Shown: positions 37,101 through 48,075 of the stretch, piece after piece
Position numbering within the stretch: position 1 is the first letter of the stretch
Layout of the letters: every line of letters begins with the position of its first letter
NCBI RefSeq assembly: GCF_030272615.1
Contig: NC_081414.1
Location: 769,308,153 to 769,372,152, forward strand
Source of the DNA: Cryptomeria japonica
Lineage: Eukaryota > Streptophyta > Pinopsida > Cupressales > Cupressaceae
DNA: 64,000 nucleotides
Direction: 5' to 3'
Made by a program: the position numbers and the translations under genes
The notes under the pieces: generated by a model
Database searches by the model: none
Seen by the model: the letters and a program-made list of their open reading frames with translations, nothing else
What the model was told of the DNA's origin: nothing

Positions 37101-37497
37101 TTGAAGTAGTCATTATGTTTGATGTAAAAGTAGGTATACTAGCAATAGAAGTTGTTAAAGGAATAGAATGATTGACTTGAGTAGGAGGTTGTGTATAACC
37201 TAAAGTTTCGGCGCAACTCTTCATAGGCATCACATTCGAATCCACAATGTGTGCAATACTACGCAAAATATCAATTCCATTCTTATCACTTTGAACCATA
37301 CATTTTAGACCCTTAATTAATGAAAGAGCTTGACTATCGGGGTATTCTTGAGACATCCATTGCTGAAAATCATCAAATTGGTTATCCAATTTTGAAAGTT
37401 GTTCTACAGAAACCTCATGGAGAGCTTCTTCATCATTAAGAGGATTAGAGGAATTACCCATGTCCTCGTTAAAAAGGCCATTCAAATTAGGTTCCAT
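34138..37497 (-). CDS. gag: intact Gag polyprotein with a degenerate protease domain
   Basis: An uninterrupted 1,119-codon frame, first ATG at 37497. Residues ~1-260 are Ser/Pro/Asn-rich with low complexity. Residues ~290-440 look like a plant retrotransposon gag capsid (ELYNGKGDP, LTRTLRDKALQWYCSLP-like, then ISNLQKDIREKL). A zinc-binding motif FCQFHRQPGHDTEKC follows at ~548-562 (the CxFHxxxGHxTxxC type of Tat/Ogre gags). Residues ~660-770 match retroelement aspartic proteases in layout (IVAKVKNTPCCGVLIDPS, later a LGYPWLSSMKAI segment), but the catalytic D-[ST]-G is D-P-S. The C-terminal third is Pro-rich, then has a basic cluster (RRNRSAHERRRKRHLR) and an acidic tail. Known role of Gag: capsid assembly and RNA packaging. 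Loss of active protease, RT and integrase implies dependence on another element. An intact frame of this length next to decayed elements suggests recent activity or selection. Confidence 0.85.
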   Translation of the reverse strand: MEPNLNGLFNEDMGNSSNPLNDEEALHEVSVEQLSKLDNQFDDFQQWMSQEYPDSQALSLIKGLKCMVQSDKNGIDILRSIAHIVDSNVMPMKSCAETLGYTQPPTQVNHSIPLTTSIASIPTFTSNIMTTSMQNIPPMITSHGGNPSSSINPLPSFNPTSSFIPSMSVPITSPQMNMTQGGNSFNHSIPPCSVPSFQSSPMTNYHSVPPPYSQSLPSFNNIIPPSQSNMSNMNSSTEATINNLAQTVSSLQQQIASMNQSKFSVPTFDVESPLSLDIVRAIPPKHVEIPQLELYNGKGDPLTHVKTFQIICTDFAHDQRLLAKLFTRTLRDKALQWYCSLPSYSITSFQQLANAFIQQFQNNITPKVTLIDLMHCKQGVKEKVTDFIGRYKHLCAQISFPVPDNDIQRIFISNLQKDIREKLLFSKFTSFQQLCATLHNYQLTVSQMEQANPMAPSDKGDSSQQPFGKFKPNREFIKFNENITNNNVNAALGVPPISKFFKKEREFTPLNESLHSIMNKLLERNVLTLPPIKQIDPAKINSPYFDNKSFCQFHRQPGHDTEKCFSLKGKIQDLIDNNTISVSGVNDKGNTSIALPNQNINIFTDPLPSHTSNVIETNDSSFSPDGLVSMTPNVINFVEQQKISKEPSITFDSNETIRAPDGPLYIVAKVKNTPCCGVLIDPSCMVNVITEEFLFTLQLNQVIYDKKNVVVKLFDAFSSPTIGSITLPIEVHNKSLDVRFAIIPSSEQFCVKLGYPWLSSMKAISSPIHKCLKFPHNGEVVTVNHSLFKPAERTSSIPIDYFWPKQFQSLPPRSDHLFKSYQKWKKDMILSLSEPRTPKLDIPIILEKEVLPLKDKTNVFPQEDSQPIPMDVTMSISNKLSKSRPIPPRHDGLGLLPKPNIPPLYGAVPPPSSYREKRPSSSPIVQPKRPQPKHPSDKDENIPPPQSSQLPTKTRRNRSAHERRRKRHLRAHVVASQTLQSPKTPSASIIPFSPQPKIEPKSPKHKMHDGFDPVRVKDPIFINLDDDIDENVIHDENVTSLSSNSEYEYVDIDNHLSNEFSKALILAPRQEQHGLEHEHSPCLDLVIAPSAVLDVPPLACFLPSRNIDQQDRGVDDMLD

Positions 37498-38958
37498 CTC
37501 CTCAGTAATTAAACCTTAGAAAGACTTAATTCTAAGGCTTCGTCTAACGGGAATAGTGTAAGTAGGGCTTATTGTTGTAAAACTCATGCACTAGAGAGAG
37601 AAAGAAAATTTTGAATTTTGAAAAATAAAGTTGGCAAAATTGAACAATGAGATAATGATTATCCAATTTGAACTTTGTGAAAGAAGAGGGAAACACAACT
37701 TCCAAGAAAGGTAGGCACAATTGAAAATTAGGGCCAAGGGGGGTAGCACTTAATTTTAATTGTTATCTTGAAAATTGAAATCTTGAATTTTGAATTTATT
37801 TTCGAATTTAGAGGTAGAAAATTTCAATAAAATTAGCCAATCTCCTAGATTTAAGCTATTAAATGCAATCATGACAATCTCCCGAAATTTCGGAAAAAAT
37901 GTCGGGGACCGTGGCGAACGGAGTGCACACGGTCCTTGCAACTTTTTTCAAAATTTTCAGGGATGAAAGTTATGATGATTTTAAAGCTAATCTAAAAAAA
38001 TTGAGTGATTTTACAATCTGTAGATAGGCCAAATTAAATTTGCAATCTCAAAATTGAACCCTACCAAGATTGTTGAAAAATGCAAAATTTGAATTTTGAA
38101 AAAAAAAAAGAGGGAAACTGAAATTTTGAATTTTATGATTTTAGAGGGAACACTGAAACCAATGCAAGCTTTGAAATTTAACAGTTGACTCAATTTCACG
38201 CAAAATTCAATTTTGGAAGCGGAAATCAAAGTTGTTGCAATTAAACACTTAATTTCAAAAGTCACAAATTGCAAGAATTTGAATAAAGCACTGAAATTTC
38301 GAATGAATGCCAACACACTTTTCAGATTTAGGACAGTAAGAAACACAATTTTAACACAAAATTTCAATTTCAACAATTCTTGGATGATTAAAAGCCTTAA
38401 CCAAGCAATCACTAGACCAACTTTGACTTTAATTTTGAAAGTGTTAGAATTGATGAAATCAGCCAAGATTCTGGATTCTAGTAGGAAAATACAGTAAGAT
38501 CTAGCTCCCGAAATTTCAGAAAAAATGTCGGGGACAATGGCGCTCGGGGTGCACACGGTCCTCGCAACTTTTTTCAAAATTTTCAGGGATGAGAGATATT
38601 ATGATCTTGTTGCGGAATCCAAAGTTATAGCCAATTTGGAGGTGTTTTGATCAGTGAAATCATTGGTTAAAGGTTGAATCAAGAGGGTTCTAAAAATTAG
38701 GGTTTTGACACTTAACCACTTAATTTTCAGAATTAAAGCACAAATATGAATTGACAATTTGCAATAGAAGGGTAGATCTGAAACAAGCATTAACAATTAA
38801 ACATTTCACAAGCTCAATTACTAAAAAGAAAATTTAGGGTTTTTTATGCAATTAACCTCTTAAAATTTGCAAAAGATCAAACATGGAAATGTAATTAAGG
38901 AATTTTTTTTTTTTTTTTTTCAGATCTAACCATGAATAATCAGAATTAGGATATTCAT
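37498..38958 (-). other. long leader of the gag-only element
   Basis: 1.46 kb between the primer-binding site and the gag ATG, without a supported gene. Two copies of a ~95-bp block begin at 37881 and 38517. Each contains a CCGAAATTTC(A/G)GAAAAAAT phrase and a GTGCACACGGTCCT phrase also found in both LTRs (32519-32534 and 39350-39365). Confidence 0.6.
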
Positions 38959-38971
38959 GTCGGGTTCACCA
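38959..38971 (-). other. gag-only element primer-binding-site-like sequence
   Basis: Minus strand TGGTGAACCCGAC, three bases inside the 5' LTR. The leading TGG fits pairing with a tRNA CCA end. I cannot name the tRNA with certainty. Confidence 0.6.
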
Positions 38972-38974
38972 AAA

Positions 38975-40228
38975 TGTAAAGCAGAAAATCGAACCCTAGG
39001 TGTTCCCCCACTCCAAGGAGAGAGAAAGGAGGTCACTAGGGTTGACGGTTTTCACTTAGGAGGGACTTTACATTCAAAAGAGGGGTTGAAACTCACAAGA
39101 TCCAATCCCACACCATGCAAGATTGAATTCTAAATGAGTTTCAAGGGTTGAGACAACAAGGATACCCTCTTTTGTAAAGAATGTAGATAGAAGGATCGAA
39201 CTAGGAATGTATGTGAACGTAAGAAAGATTCGCTTGTAGACGAAGATAGGGACACGGGATGAAGTTGCGGACCTAAAATTAGCAGTAAATTGTCGAGACG
39301 ATGCTATCCTACAAGTTTGAGCGAAAGTTGACGGGACGATGGCGCCCGGAGTGCACACGGTCCTCCGAAAAATCCACGAATCAAAGGGGGATCTGTTCGT
39401 CTCTGCACAAGGATTCTGGATCTTCAATTATAGCCGTGTACCTGAAACCTACACATAGAAAAGAAAGGATGATTGGGGGGTTAGGGATTAGGGGTTTGCC
39501 TTCAGGTCAAACCCCGGTTTTGGAATTAACCAAGAAATGAGAATGCTGTAAAGGTAAATGTTTGTAATGTAATCAAGTACTGATACCTTGTTGTAATAGT
39601 GTTTGTATTCTTACATGCGAAGGTGTAATGATGTTGTATGTTGTATGTTGTAGGTGATCTCCTCTTCAATGGTTGAATCCTTGTCTTGAATGCAACACCT
39701 AGCCTTGAACGGAGACCTAGAATGCTCAATTGCTTGAAGGAATGCTTGAATGCTTGAATGTTTGAATGTTTGCCTATCACTTCCGCCTCTTGCACACATA
39801 TGTTTTCCTCACCCCCTCTCCGGGAGGGGAAATGTAGTTTATATACTTGTCAATTAGGGTTAGGAGACTGATTTTTTCGACCTTAGGCCGACCTAGGAGC
39901 ATTATTTTCCAAATTGCAAACTTGAAGACTCGATGCCCAACAAGAGATCGGGCCCAAAATAGGGCCAGGGACCAAGGCATTGGGCGCCATGGTCCTGAGG
40001 GACCAGGGCACTAGGCACCATGGTCCTGAAGGACCAGGGCACTGGGTGCCATGGTCCCACCTCCCGGGATAGCAGGGTGCAAGGAGAATCAGGCCAAGGT
40101 GCAGAAAGATGCAGTTTTTGATGTCGTAGATAGGTTTCGGGGTCTCCATTCAAGTTCAATGTTGTGCTGCCATCGTGAAGACCCAAATGCAGTCGAAATT
40201 GCAAGTGTCGCAATTTTACGATGCTACA
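38975..40228 (-). repeat. gag-only element 5' LTR
   Basis: 1,254 bp, closely matching 32144-33389. The 31-bp units start at 39969, 40000 and 40031. Compared with the left copy it has one extra TGAATGTT unit near 39760. Confidence 0.95.
39837..39845 (-). promoter_or_regulatory. TATA box of the gag-only element
   Basis: Minus strand TATATAAAC in the 5' LTR, conserved in the 3' LTR (32998-33006) and, as TATATAAGG, in the related solo LTR (63349-63357). Transcription would run leftward through the leader into gag. Confidence 0.6.
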
Positions 40229-41787
40229 AAAGTAAAGAGGAAAAATCCACCCAATGGTGAAAACCACGTCTTGTGGTGCCTTGGGTATGTACCATGATGA
40301 AAACTTGGTAAACAAGCATCATGTGTAATCCCCTCATCCTCTTTCACTCTACACTTGGGGGCAAGATTCATCCATGCAATCCTACCATATTCATCCTCCA
40401 TATCCCTTATCCTCTATCCACCATCCTATCTAAGTCCATCCTCCTTTCCCATATTTGATCTTGACTATCTTGTCCATATCATCCATCTATCCTATATGTA
40501 TCCTTCATCTCATATTCTTCATCATATCTAAACACATCATTCCAATCTTTGATATTGATCATGCTAGAGAAGCATAGTGTATATTCATGCTTTGGAAAAT
40601 GCAAGCCTTAATTCCTCCTCATCCATGTCCATTAACACATTATCCTTTCATATCATACATATTTATCCACCATCCTTCCATCCTTAATTGCACCACCTCT
40701 AGTGTGGGGTATTTTACTCTTTTGCAACATAGTCCTTGGAGCCTCATCCAATTCTCCTATCTATCTCCTTAGTCCTCCATATCCTATCTAAGCAATGAAT
40801 ACATCCCTCTATCCTTTTATCAAGCCTTAGTTCTCACTTGTCATTGGTTCCCATCCATGTATCCTTCTCCCATCATCATATCCCATCCATTTATCCTCTT
40901 CTTATCCCATCCAATCCATTTATCCTCCTTTCATCCCTATAATCCAAAAATCCCAAATCATTCCAACCAAATGTAATCAATCCTAATCCATGTAGTCTAA
41001 TCTTATGATCTAGCCCATCATCCTTAATCAATCCATCATCTTGATCCAAATCAGCTGATAATTCACTAATCAACCTTTAATCCAATCATAATCATGGGAT
41101 ATATCCTTCCCAATCCTTAGGGTATGCATTGTTCTTATCGTTAACATTGTTATCCTCTTTATCAATCAATCAATCACTTGGTTTTCAGCTTGACTAGGGG
41201 CAAAATTTTGGTTTGCTTTTGGTTTGTTATGCATGCTTTTTTATTTCTTATTTGTGTGATCATTATTTTTCATTTATCATTTTCTTTGCATCCTATTTCC
41301 ACAAGGGCATCATGGTCCTCCATATCATGGTGTCATAAGGCATATGTTTGTACTTGACCTTTTTTATTACGTACTTGGCACATTGTCATCCTAGTTCCTC
41401 ATACCTTGGTGCATAATGTCAAGTACAATATCAAACCTAGGACTTCTCTTCACATAATTCATAACAATAATCCTATCCCCATCATCCTTCCAATCAACCC
41501 ATCATATCCTCTTTTATTCCATCTCCCATTTTCCTCTGTGGCTTCAGTTTAGTCATCTTCCTTATCCCTCCCCTTTTCCCTTTCCTCTTCTAGACCTATC
41601 CATTTTAAGAGCACATCCATGTTCTTGGAACCCACATGTCCTCTTGAGGGGGCATACCACGTGCAACTTCCTCATAATCCTTCCTCAACCCCCCAATGAC
41701 TGAGGCATGATGCTACTAGTCCTTATCCTTTTCTATCCACTATGTTTTATTCTTCTTTGACATTAAATCACTTCATGATGCTATATC
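40229..41787 (+). other. element A, 3' internal region
   Basis: Continues the sequence broken at 32143. It begins with a few coding-like codons and a CACTTGGGGGCAAG phrase often seen near the 3' end of plant gypsy coding regions. Then comes a C/T-rich, CATCC-repeat region without a supported gene. CTCTTGAGGGGGCATA near 41641 matches CTCTCAAGGGGGCATA near 56060 in element B. Confidence 0.5.
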
Positions 41788-41801
41788 AAAGAGCGGCAAA
41801 A
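41788..41801 (+). other. element A polypurine tract
   Basis: AAAGAGCGGCAAAA directly before TGTAAACTCATAAAATT. The equivalent in element B is AAAGAGGGGCAAAA before TGTAGACACATAAAAATT (56180). Confidence 0.65.
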
Positions 41802-42580
41802 TGTAAACTCATAAAATTGATTAAATTAATATTTAATTAATTATCCCTTGATCCGCATGATTAATTTAATTAATCATATTATCCTATCATTACCCTTAAA
41901 TTAATTTAATCATATTCAATTAATTCGCCCTTTTCTATGCCCAAATTAATTAAATCATATTTAATTAATGACCTCTTTCTATTTCTCCTAAAGTTTGATT
42001 TATTTCACTAAATCAAACTCTACCTCAGGGAATATTCTCATTTTATTCCTAATCCTAATTAGCTAAATTAATTTATAATTAATTAGGCTAATTTAGCGAT
42101 TCCTACAAACTTATCTTCTAATCCTCCCATTAAGCTAATTAACCCAAATCATTATCCATGTTAGTATTTATTGAAATTTAAAATACTACACACCTAACCA
42201 AGTCATCTCACCCATCCACATCATCTTTGACCAAAGGGTGCTCACACATTCCCCTTTTGGCACGTATGTCATAAACCCCCTTTTACTAGTCCCTACTCCT
42301 TTCCACAAGTGTTCCACTTGTCAACTCTTTGGACTTCCCAAGGTTGCTCACACATGTTTGAGCGCACCTTTAGATATAGGACCACATTCCCTTTCAATAT
42401 GAGCCCTTCATCCCACTTTTGATCTCAAATTTTATATTGAGCCCTTATCTCTTATCAAACCATCCACTTTTCATCATAGCCTTATGATGCCATTTTGGTT
42501 GCATATCCATAATCATTACATCCATTATCATAGCACCCTCATCATACCCAAATCATTATCCACACAATCTTATGTTATGC
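41802..42580 (+). repeat. element A 3' LTR (right boundary uncertain)
   Basis: Starts TGTAAACTCATAAAATT after the polypurine tract. Its first 350 bp are AT-rich with ATTAATTAA-type words. Its last ~250 bp match 10535-10890. I could not fix the exact 3' end or find a TSD. Confidence 0.6.
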
Positions 42581-45067
42581 GATTGTGAGAGCAATCCACA
42601 TTCAACTCCATCAATCTCTCCAAACCTTCATTTGTCAATCTTGGAGTGTCGGGGATCATGAAAAGGAGGTAGACAAGGAAGAATCATGATAATGGAAGTG
42701 TCATGAGGGAGTTTTATTTATTTATTCATGTATCTTATGCTTTCAACTTTTATATTCTTCCTTGACGATGCATTCATATGGTTTAGTTTTACATTGATTT
42801 GAATAATCTTTAGTAATCATTTGATGCATTACACATCAAATTAATTCCAATTGATGAGAGCCATTTGCATCTCGTTTTACGCCACATTTCATCCTATTTC
42901 ATGTACCTTCATAACCATTCCTGCATTCCATTTCCATTCTATTTTCATATCATTTAACCATTTTATGTTGCATATGATTTAATATATATGTCACATTTTT
43001 AAATATATTTTTAATATTAAAATATGGAAAATAATTATTGGTTGAGTTTACTAATGAGCATTGTGATTTCTAGCCTTGGGGAAATATAGCTTGTCACTTT
43101 CTATGCAGGAGCCTTCTTGTCACATCAACTCAGTGCAATGACCACATCTACCAAAACATTGTCAAGATGCATCAGATTTACGTAGCTACACATACTGGCA
43201 TTCAATTGGATATTTTGGCATGGACCTCTACATTAATATTTGACATTAATAGAGGATGCACCTTCTTTTCCCACATGATCTCTGCCACCTTAGTTCACAT
43301 GATCATGTCAACTGCCACGTTGAATGAGGTTTCCACGAGTTATTTGAGGAGAATAATTTGCAATGGAAATGTGTTTTCTTGTTGTAAGAAGGAAACTGAA
43401 ATCTGTCATTTCCCCATTCTTTAGCTATTGTTATAATAAAAATATTTTTATTATGTGGCCAAAGATTAAGGTCTTATGTAGACCACTAAATTATTTAGTT
43501 TGTAGGATGCAATATGAAACAAACGGATCTTGTTTTAGACCTTTTGGTTATATACTACAAGTATAAATATCATGGTATAAGTTGTAAAGGAGGTAGAATT
43601 TTTTGTATGCAGATTGTTGTGAGCAGATTATTGTAATAGACTTATGACCACAAAATTATGTATTCTTTATAAGAAATAAAAGCAGATGACATTTTTCTAA
43701 TCAATCTAGTGTAACCACTTTCATCTCACCACCTGATAGTCTAAGGAAGGGGCCCACTTCTTGGGGTCACGTCTAGTATTTTTCTAGCTTTCATAGTTAC
43801 TGTAATGTGCATTTGATTTTCACAACATAGTGTTTTATTCTAAATTAGTGATTGAGCAAGATTGAAGCATGTTTATTTTTGTTCTTCATTAAATGTTGTT
43901 TCTATGTTATTTTCAAGTGTGGTTTGTGCTTCATTTAAATTTTAAAATCATTATAAGTTGTTGTTGTTCCTATCGCCAAGAAGTGATAGTTCCTATCGCT
44001 AGAATTATATTGATTTGTAATAGGTTTGTTTTCGTAGTTGCATTCATAATCACTCATCTCATGACCTTCACCCCTTTGTGGCACATAGCTCCAACACCTT
44101 TTACAAGTTTACATCTTGGAGTGACACATAGACCAAGCCGAATCTAATTGTAAATTCTTCTTATTCTTTGCTCCAATGTTGGCATATCACCAATGCTATA
44201 ATACAAAGTCCTTGGCCTCAAGATGTTGATTCATAGATAAAGAAAACAAACTATTTGAATCTATATTAGAAGTCATAAAAATCAAAGTCTCAATCAAAGT
44301 CTTTGGAGGAAGAGAAGCTATCATCATGACATGCACAACTTTCCCAAGATCAAGCATCACAATTATTTGTAAAGGATTACATGGAGTATTATTATAATCT
44401 TCTAGAGGAACAAGACATTTTAAGGTGGGATATTTTGTGAATTGTTCAATGGAAGATTAATTGGATCTCCATACATCTCCCAAATTTTAACCTAAAGAGC
44501 ACAAGAGAACTCAATGTTAATTGTTATAGTATAGTAATCAACAAATCATAGCCAATAAAATCAAGGACATGATCAATATTTTCTTACCATATAACATGTG
44601 ATACAAAGTATTTGTTTTGTGGAAAAGTTCATAGATCTAGGGAAAGAAATTTAACCCATTTGAAATGCTTCAAAAGTCCATCTCTCCAAGATTTATAATT
44701 CTCTTTCCAAAAAATAAATAAATTATTTTGTAACTATTTGAAAATTATTCTAGAATTATTTGATTTACTTAATAATAAATAATATAAAATAAATAAATTA
44801 TTTTTAAATAATATAATATAAATAATTTTTAATTAAAATAAAATACATCTGACCTTTATTCCATTGATTGTTTGAAAGAATCCACTCCAAGAATAAGGAC
44901 TTCGCTAATAAAATAACTCATATTGAATATTTTAGATACATGTTTATTCAAAATGTTGTAATCTACTATATAAAAGCTGAAATGTCAATGCTGACATATT
45001 TTTATTTAAAAAATAAATAAATAAAAAATTGTTATTGTATTACAATATCCCGAAGGGCGTCACTCAT
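42581..45067. other. intergenic region between element A and the oxidase gene
   Basis: No well-supported gene. A frame at ~43107-43424 (+) is open for about 105 codons after a TTTCTATGCAG splice-acceptor-like sequence and could be an exon relic. A coding-like minus-strand stretch lies at ~44170-44460, with stops. From 44700 to 45050 the sequence is AT-rich with TAAATAAATTATT-type repeats. Confidence 0.35.
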
Positions 45068-45073
45068 TTTATT
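45068..45073 (-). terminator. candidate poly(A) signal of the oxidase gene
   Basis: AATAAA on the minus strand, about 190 bases past the stop codon, a normal 3' UTR distance for a plant gene. Other AATAAA words follow at ~45000-45020. Confidence 0.5.
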
Positions 45074-45260
45074 TCATGTTTCCTTCCCACACTCGGATAG
45101 GGTGGATTTGAAATATTATTCTTTTTAAATCGGGGAAAAAAAATCGATTGAAACATTAGAAGAGTTTCTAGGACAGTGCCAGGGTGCTTGCATGGATGAC
45201 GGCATGCTAAAATTAATGAAAGAATCATCTTCAGAAAGTCGCTCCTCGTGCAGAGAAAGC

Positions 45261-47922
45261 TCAGTTATGCATGTGAATTTTATTCTTGGTAAGCCCACAT
45301 CCCATCGCTGCGCTGGGCAACTTTCCTACTTTCTCTATCCCTTCTGCAAACATCACTCCCATTCCCATGAAAAAGTGGGCCTCCAAATGGCAGTGGAAAG
45401 CCCATACTCCTGGATTATCAGCCTTAAACCGAATGGCCGTCCATCCATACGGAAACAAAGCCACCGTATTGCGCAGCGGAGGATTGACTGTGTTGTACTT
45501 TTGAGGGTCCTTTGCCGGGTCGAACACGCCCTCTCCATATCCAAGAATCCAGAAATCGTGCCCATGCAGATGCCATGGATGGGTCTCTGAATTATTGACA
45601 TTCAGAGTATTTGCATTCTGAAGAATCACATCAACAATAGAGTTCAATTTGAAGACGTATACGCCGTTCCCTTCGACAGCGTTGGGATTTGGGGGAGGAA
45701 TTGTGATGTTGTAGTCACGGGGACTGTAGACATCCGGAGGTGGAGTGGTGTCGTAGGCACCCTTGATTTTGTATTTCATGGCGGCCAAGTATGGAGTTGG
45801 AGGCGGCACTAGGGAAATGTTATTGATCGCCCACTTTGTAAATCCATGGATCTTGTTCTGCGTGTTGAGAAGGATCAGCTGCCTGTCGGATTGAAGTGGG
45901 GGAAGCTCTTCGTGTCCTTTGAGAGCCACGAATTTCTTAGCCAGAGCTTTGCTGTATTTCGTGTCGTTCCACAGTGGGCTTGTGGGAGAAGGTGCGGTGG
46001 GGAGTTTCGTTGATGGATTGGGAAGATAATTCAGGATGGCCAGTCCAGTGGTCGTATTGGGCTTCCTGCCTCTCACATTCACACCCGCCCAATAGTTTTG
46101 AGAAGGGTCCTGGTTTGCAGTGATCAGAACGGAATATGCTTCGCCGGAGTACACGTCCAGGTTGTCTACTTCAAAGGGCTCCACGTAATGCCCGTCTGCC
46201 TCCACGACCGTCATCTTGTGTCCCTGTATAAAACCAAGTGTGAGAAACATAGGAAAGGCTTTAATGGCCCCATTTACGTGGGGATTTGGTTTTCCGCGTA
46301 AACAATAGATCCGTTGACTACAACAGTGGCTTATCATTGGGGAAACACTGTTTAGTTCCTGAAGTGGGGTGATTTTAGGGAGTAAATAAATATTTTGGGT
46401 TAAGCTGCTGACCTGGATGACAAAGTTGAGGGCTGAAAGAGACGCCACACTTGCAATACGGAGGCGGTATGTGTTCCCAGGTCGCACGGCCAGGACGTAA
46501 GGCGAGCACTGCGTGTTTGTAGCATTGCAGGTCTTGGTTGTTGCTGAACAGTTGTATTGTCCTCGGCCCTCTATCAACAGCGACTGGTAAAAAGAGCAGC
46601 ATAAAGTGTGATTAAAAATGTCAAAAATATATCTAAAATAGTATTTCAACGATTACATCAATGTAAAAATATGATCGAAAACGTCCATACAAAAAATCAA
46701 TTATTCATCGAAAAAATATTCTGTTTTTAACAAGAAAATGTGATACAAAAATATTCAACTATTCATCAGAAAATGTGCTCAAACACATGGATACAAAAAT
46801 ATTCTAACAATTCTTGCAAAAATGTGATCTAAAACATCAATGCAAAAATATTCAATGATTTATCAGAAAATAAGATCCATCGATACAAATTAAAAATCAA
46901 TCATTCATTTAAAAAAAAAAAAATTCAATTATTCATAAAAAAAAAAATATTCTTAAACATCCATATAAAAAATATTCAATGAATCATCAGAAAAAGTGAT
47001 TCAAAATACAGTTAACACATCAGAAAAGATGATCCAAAACATCGAAACAAAAATATTCTATTCATCAGAAAATATGATCCAAAACATCACTACAAAAACA
47101 TACACCATTAATTTTACATGAATTATAAAAAAACTCTTACCTGAGGTTCCCCAACCCAGACAAAGGGATTAGATGAGAGGCCCACGGCCTGTTCATAAGT
47201 ACTCCTGTGCCACCAGTCGTTTAAGACAATGCTTAGCTCGTCATGGTAGGTGAATGGTTCTTTGCCCGCTGCATCCACTATCAGAGATCCATAAAACCCT
47301 GCTGAGCGCTGTAGGCCATAATGACCGTGATAGAAGTATGTCCCTGGCTGCATTTACATATTCATGATCAATGAAACAACACATTTCAATTTTAGCTCTA
47401 AATTGCCCACATTGAAAGAGATTCAAACTTACTCTGTCAACAACGAACTTATATACATAAGTTTCGCCAGAGTAGATTGCGCACTGTGACATGGAAGCCG
47501 TCCCGTCGTCCCAGGGACTGCCGATCTGCAATGCAAAACACAAAAAGAAAATAACTATTTCTGCACTACTCGTTTTCTGCCCTGCAAATGTGATTAACCT
47601 TAAACTGGGTGCAAAATGAGAAGAAAAACGGATTATTTACCTGGCGAATGCCATGCCAATGAATAACAACGTTTTCAGTGGGCATCAAGTTTTCTAACTG
47701 GACAACAACTGTGTCCCCTTCTCTTGCTCTGATTGTCGGCCCCGGGTATTCTCCATTTATAGAGATGATGTTCGTCTGCACGCAATCAGGAGCCCATGTC
47801 TGGTAATTTACTTTCCATTTGTGAAAATGCACCTTCGCTTCAGCACCAAAAGATAGGAATGCCAATAAAAACAACACACAGAAAACACTTGGCTCATAAA
47901 CTATAGAAGCTCTTTCACCCAT
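45261..47922 (-). CDS. AAO: L-ascorbate oxidase (secreted multicopper oxidase)
   Basis: Five exons with GT-AG introns: 47922-47641, 47525-47433, 47347-47141, 46583-46413 and 46223-45261. They join in frame to 571 codons, the usual length for plant ascorbate oxidases. A signal peptide (residues 1-29, cut after AEA) targets the apoplast. Three cupredoxin domains follow. Copper ligands are complete: HWH (88, 90), HGH (132, 134), HPWHLH (466, 469, 471), and HCHLEAHFFMGM (Cys529, His528/530/534, axial Met539). PGTYFYHGHYG, QRSAG and the tail MGCGLTK favour ascorbate oxidase over laccase. Seven N-glycosylation sequons (205, 214, 307, 337, 386, 423, 461) fit secretion. The family oxidises ascorbate to monodehydroascorbate while reducing O2 to water, which sets the apoplastic redox state. 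No stops or frameshifts: likely functional. Confidence 0.95.
46620..47100. repeat. degenerate minisatellite in oxidase intron 3
   Basis: Intron 3 (46584-47140) is mostly made of about nine units of 45-55 bp with the core AAAACATCNATACAAAAATA then TTCAATNATTCATCAGAAAA and TGTGATC. Units vary in length and sequence. The splice sites lie outside the array. Confidence 0.75.
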
Positions 47923-48075
47923 TGCAACCAGTCTAGATCAGTACTAAGACCAAAATCTGAAACCAGATAGATCAATCTACACACTTTCCTTCTCCACATA
48001 AACCCATTTTGTAGCCGTTTGAACGGTGGGAACCTTCCAGGTTACAACGGGAAGCATTAAAGAAAATTGAATCCA

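Larger units (their letters stand above)
32144..40228 (-). mobile_element. gag-only non-autonomous LTR retrotransposon (TR-GAG-like)
   Basis: An 8.1-kb minus-strand element with LTRs at 32144-33389 and 38975-40228, TSD AAAGT (32139-32143 and 40229-40233), a polypurine tract and a primer-binding-site-like word. Its only gene is one intact 1,119-codon gag frame. The rest is a 1.5-kb leader and a 0.64-kb 3' region without coding potential. No RT, RNase H or integrase motif is present in any frame. The LTRs differ at roughly 40 positions in 1.25 kb by an eye count, fewer than the copia pairs, so it appears to be the youngest insertion. This structure matches the described class of terminal-repeat retrotransposons with a gag domain; gag sequence and leader suggest Tat/Ogre relatives. 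Confidence 0.9.

Noticed and set aside
43107-43424. Possible last exon of an unknown gene
   Set aside because: Open for ~105 codons after an acceptor-like site, but no family match and no companion exon; too weak to call.
45192-45590. 132-codon + strand ORF
   Set aside because: Antisense shadow of oxidase exon 5.
45261-46649. Laccase assignment for the oxidase gene
   Set aside because: Laccases share the copper motifs, but the order and wording here (PGTYFYHGHYG, QRSAG, HFFMGMG, MGCGLTK tail) follow ascorbate oxidase.
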